NCBI RefSeq assembly: GCF_025370775.1
Contig: NZ_JAMXEX010000003.1
Coordinates: 310,001 to 374,000 of the forward strand
From: Ancylothrix sp. D3o
Lineage (GTDB): Bacteria; Cyanobacteriota; Cyanobacteriia; Cyanobacteriales; Oscillatoriaceae
Length of the DNA: 64,000 bases
Reading direction: 5' to 3'
The notes under the pieces were generated by a model. The model was not told where the DNA came from, ran no database searches, and saw only the letters and a program-made list of their open reading frames with translations. A program made the translations under genes and the position numbers. This document shows positions 63,537 through 64,000 of this stretch, piece by piece. Every line of letters starts with the position of its first letter. Position 1 is the stretch's first letter.

Positions 63537-64000
63537 ATGCTTGAATACATCCGTAAGGGCGAAGACATTTACCGTAAATCTTTCCAAATTATCCGAGAAG
63601 AAGCAAACCTCGAAATATTACCACCAGACTTAGCAAAAATAGCCGTCCGCATGATTCACGCCTGTGGGATGATTGATATTGTCAGCGAAATAGAAGCCTC
63701 CCCCGATGCCGTAAATTCCGCCAAAAAAGCCATCAATAACGGAGCACCAATATTGTGCGACTCAAAAATGGTAGCAGAAGGAATAACAAAGGCAAGATTA
63801 CCGGCAGAAAACCCCATCATTTGTACATTAAATGACCCCCAAGTTCCAGCAATTGCCAAACGCATTGGAAACACCCGATCCGCCGCAGCCTTAGAACTTT
63901 GGAAACCCCATTTACAAAACGCAATTGTTGTGGTAGGAAACGCACCAACCGCCTTATTTTATTTACTAGAAATGTTAGATAATGGTGTGGAAAAACCCGC
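63537..64000 (+). CDS. cobH: Precorrin-8X methylmutase, partial (C-terminus off the window)
   Basis: The frame starts MLEYIRKGEDIYRKSFQIIR and runs to the right edge without a stop (154 complete codons). Conserved features are IIREEANLEILPPDLAKIA, MIHACGM with likely catalytic His41, SEIEASPDAVNSAKKAI, GAPILCDSKMVAEGITKARL and VVVGNAPTALFYLLEM. It moves a methyl from C11 to C12, giving hydrogenobyrinic acid. It continues the cobG operon. Confidence 0.95.
   Translation, partial: MLEYIRKGEDIYRKSFQIIREEANLEILPPDLAKIAVRMIHACGMIDIVSEIEASPDAVNSAKKAINNGAPILCDSKMVAEGITKARLPAENPIICTLNDPQVPAIAKRIGNTRSAAALELWKPHLQNAIVVVGNAPTALFYLLEMLDNGVEKP

Overview
The window is a piece of a cyanobacterial chromosome. 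The markers that say so are a high-light-inducible (Hlip) protein next to a Psb35-like photosystem II assembly protein, a class II Calvin-cycle aldolase, PipX with PipY, SepF, a COP23-domain protein, ferredoxin-sulfite reductase, and a groESL operon with CIRCE and a K-box-like site. Base composition is moderate. Many palindromic intergenic repeats, large sensory proteins and secreted proteins suggest a filamentous, Oscillatoriales-like organism, but the species cannot be fixed from sequence alone. The hexamer RCCGGY (GCCGGT, ACCGGC, GCCGGC) is strikingly frequent, and I noticed no copy of the usual cyanobacterial HIP1 octamer GCGATCGC.

Layout. 1-3.4 kb: the end of a membrane-anchored TPR protein (minus strand, cut by the edge) and a PAS-GGDEF-EAL protein. 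3.8-8.8 kb: a run of five exported proteins (COP23, two trypsin-like proteases, two unknown). 8.8-13 kb: two small conserved genes, a CapA-like protein, an aldose-epimerase-like protein and tRNA-Lys. 13.3-19.4 kb: aldolase, then a response-regulator adenylate cyclase beside a hybrid histidine kinase. 19.5-22.7 kb: a complete type II restriction-modification system with a controller gene and a palindromic operator, then a small two-gene unit. 22.7-25 kb: groES-groEL with heat-shock control sites. 25-31.8 kb: a repeat-rich spacer, alanine racemase, an MscS channel, a chemoreceptor and a glycosyltransferase. 32.3-37.9 kb: tRNA-Ser, a divergent cell-wall pair (beta-lactamase fold and NlpC/P60), NurA, RecA and a small outer-membrane-like protein. 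38.5-46 kb: sulfite reductase, RsmE, an unknown amphipathic protein, two tandem lipase-like hydrolases, aquaporin and a nucleoside transporter. 46-52.5 kb: the housekeeping run der, ecfT-like, acpS, pipX, pipY, sepF, proC. 53.1-57.1 kb: one 1329-residue RTX/FG-GAP surface protein. 57.2-57.8 kb: psb35-like and hli. 58-64 kb: a cobalamin region with cobK, cobL, a B12 riboswitch ahead of a hupE-type metal transporter, cobG and the start of cobH.

How genes work together. The B12 riboswitch probably controls cobalt uptake (hupE) beside corrin-ring enzymes cobG, cobH, cobK and cobL. The restriction operon carries its own C-protein operator, which would delay nuclease expression until methylation is established. 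The cyclase and hybrid kinase look like a split version of the fused CyaC phosphorelay. pipX-pipY-sepF-proC is a known cyanobacterial neighbourhood linking nitrogen signalling, PLP homeostasis, division and proline synthesis.

The least explained parts are the exported COP23/protease cluster, the repeat family with TGTAGG.ATGGGT ends, a tiny leader ORF between the B12 riboswitch and hupE, a 12-bp element placed before both members of the divergent cell-wall pair, and the ribbon-helix-helix-like tail on sulfite reductase.
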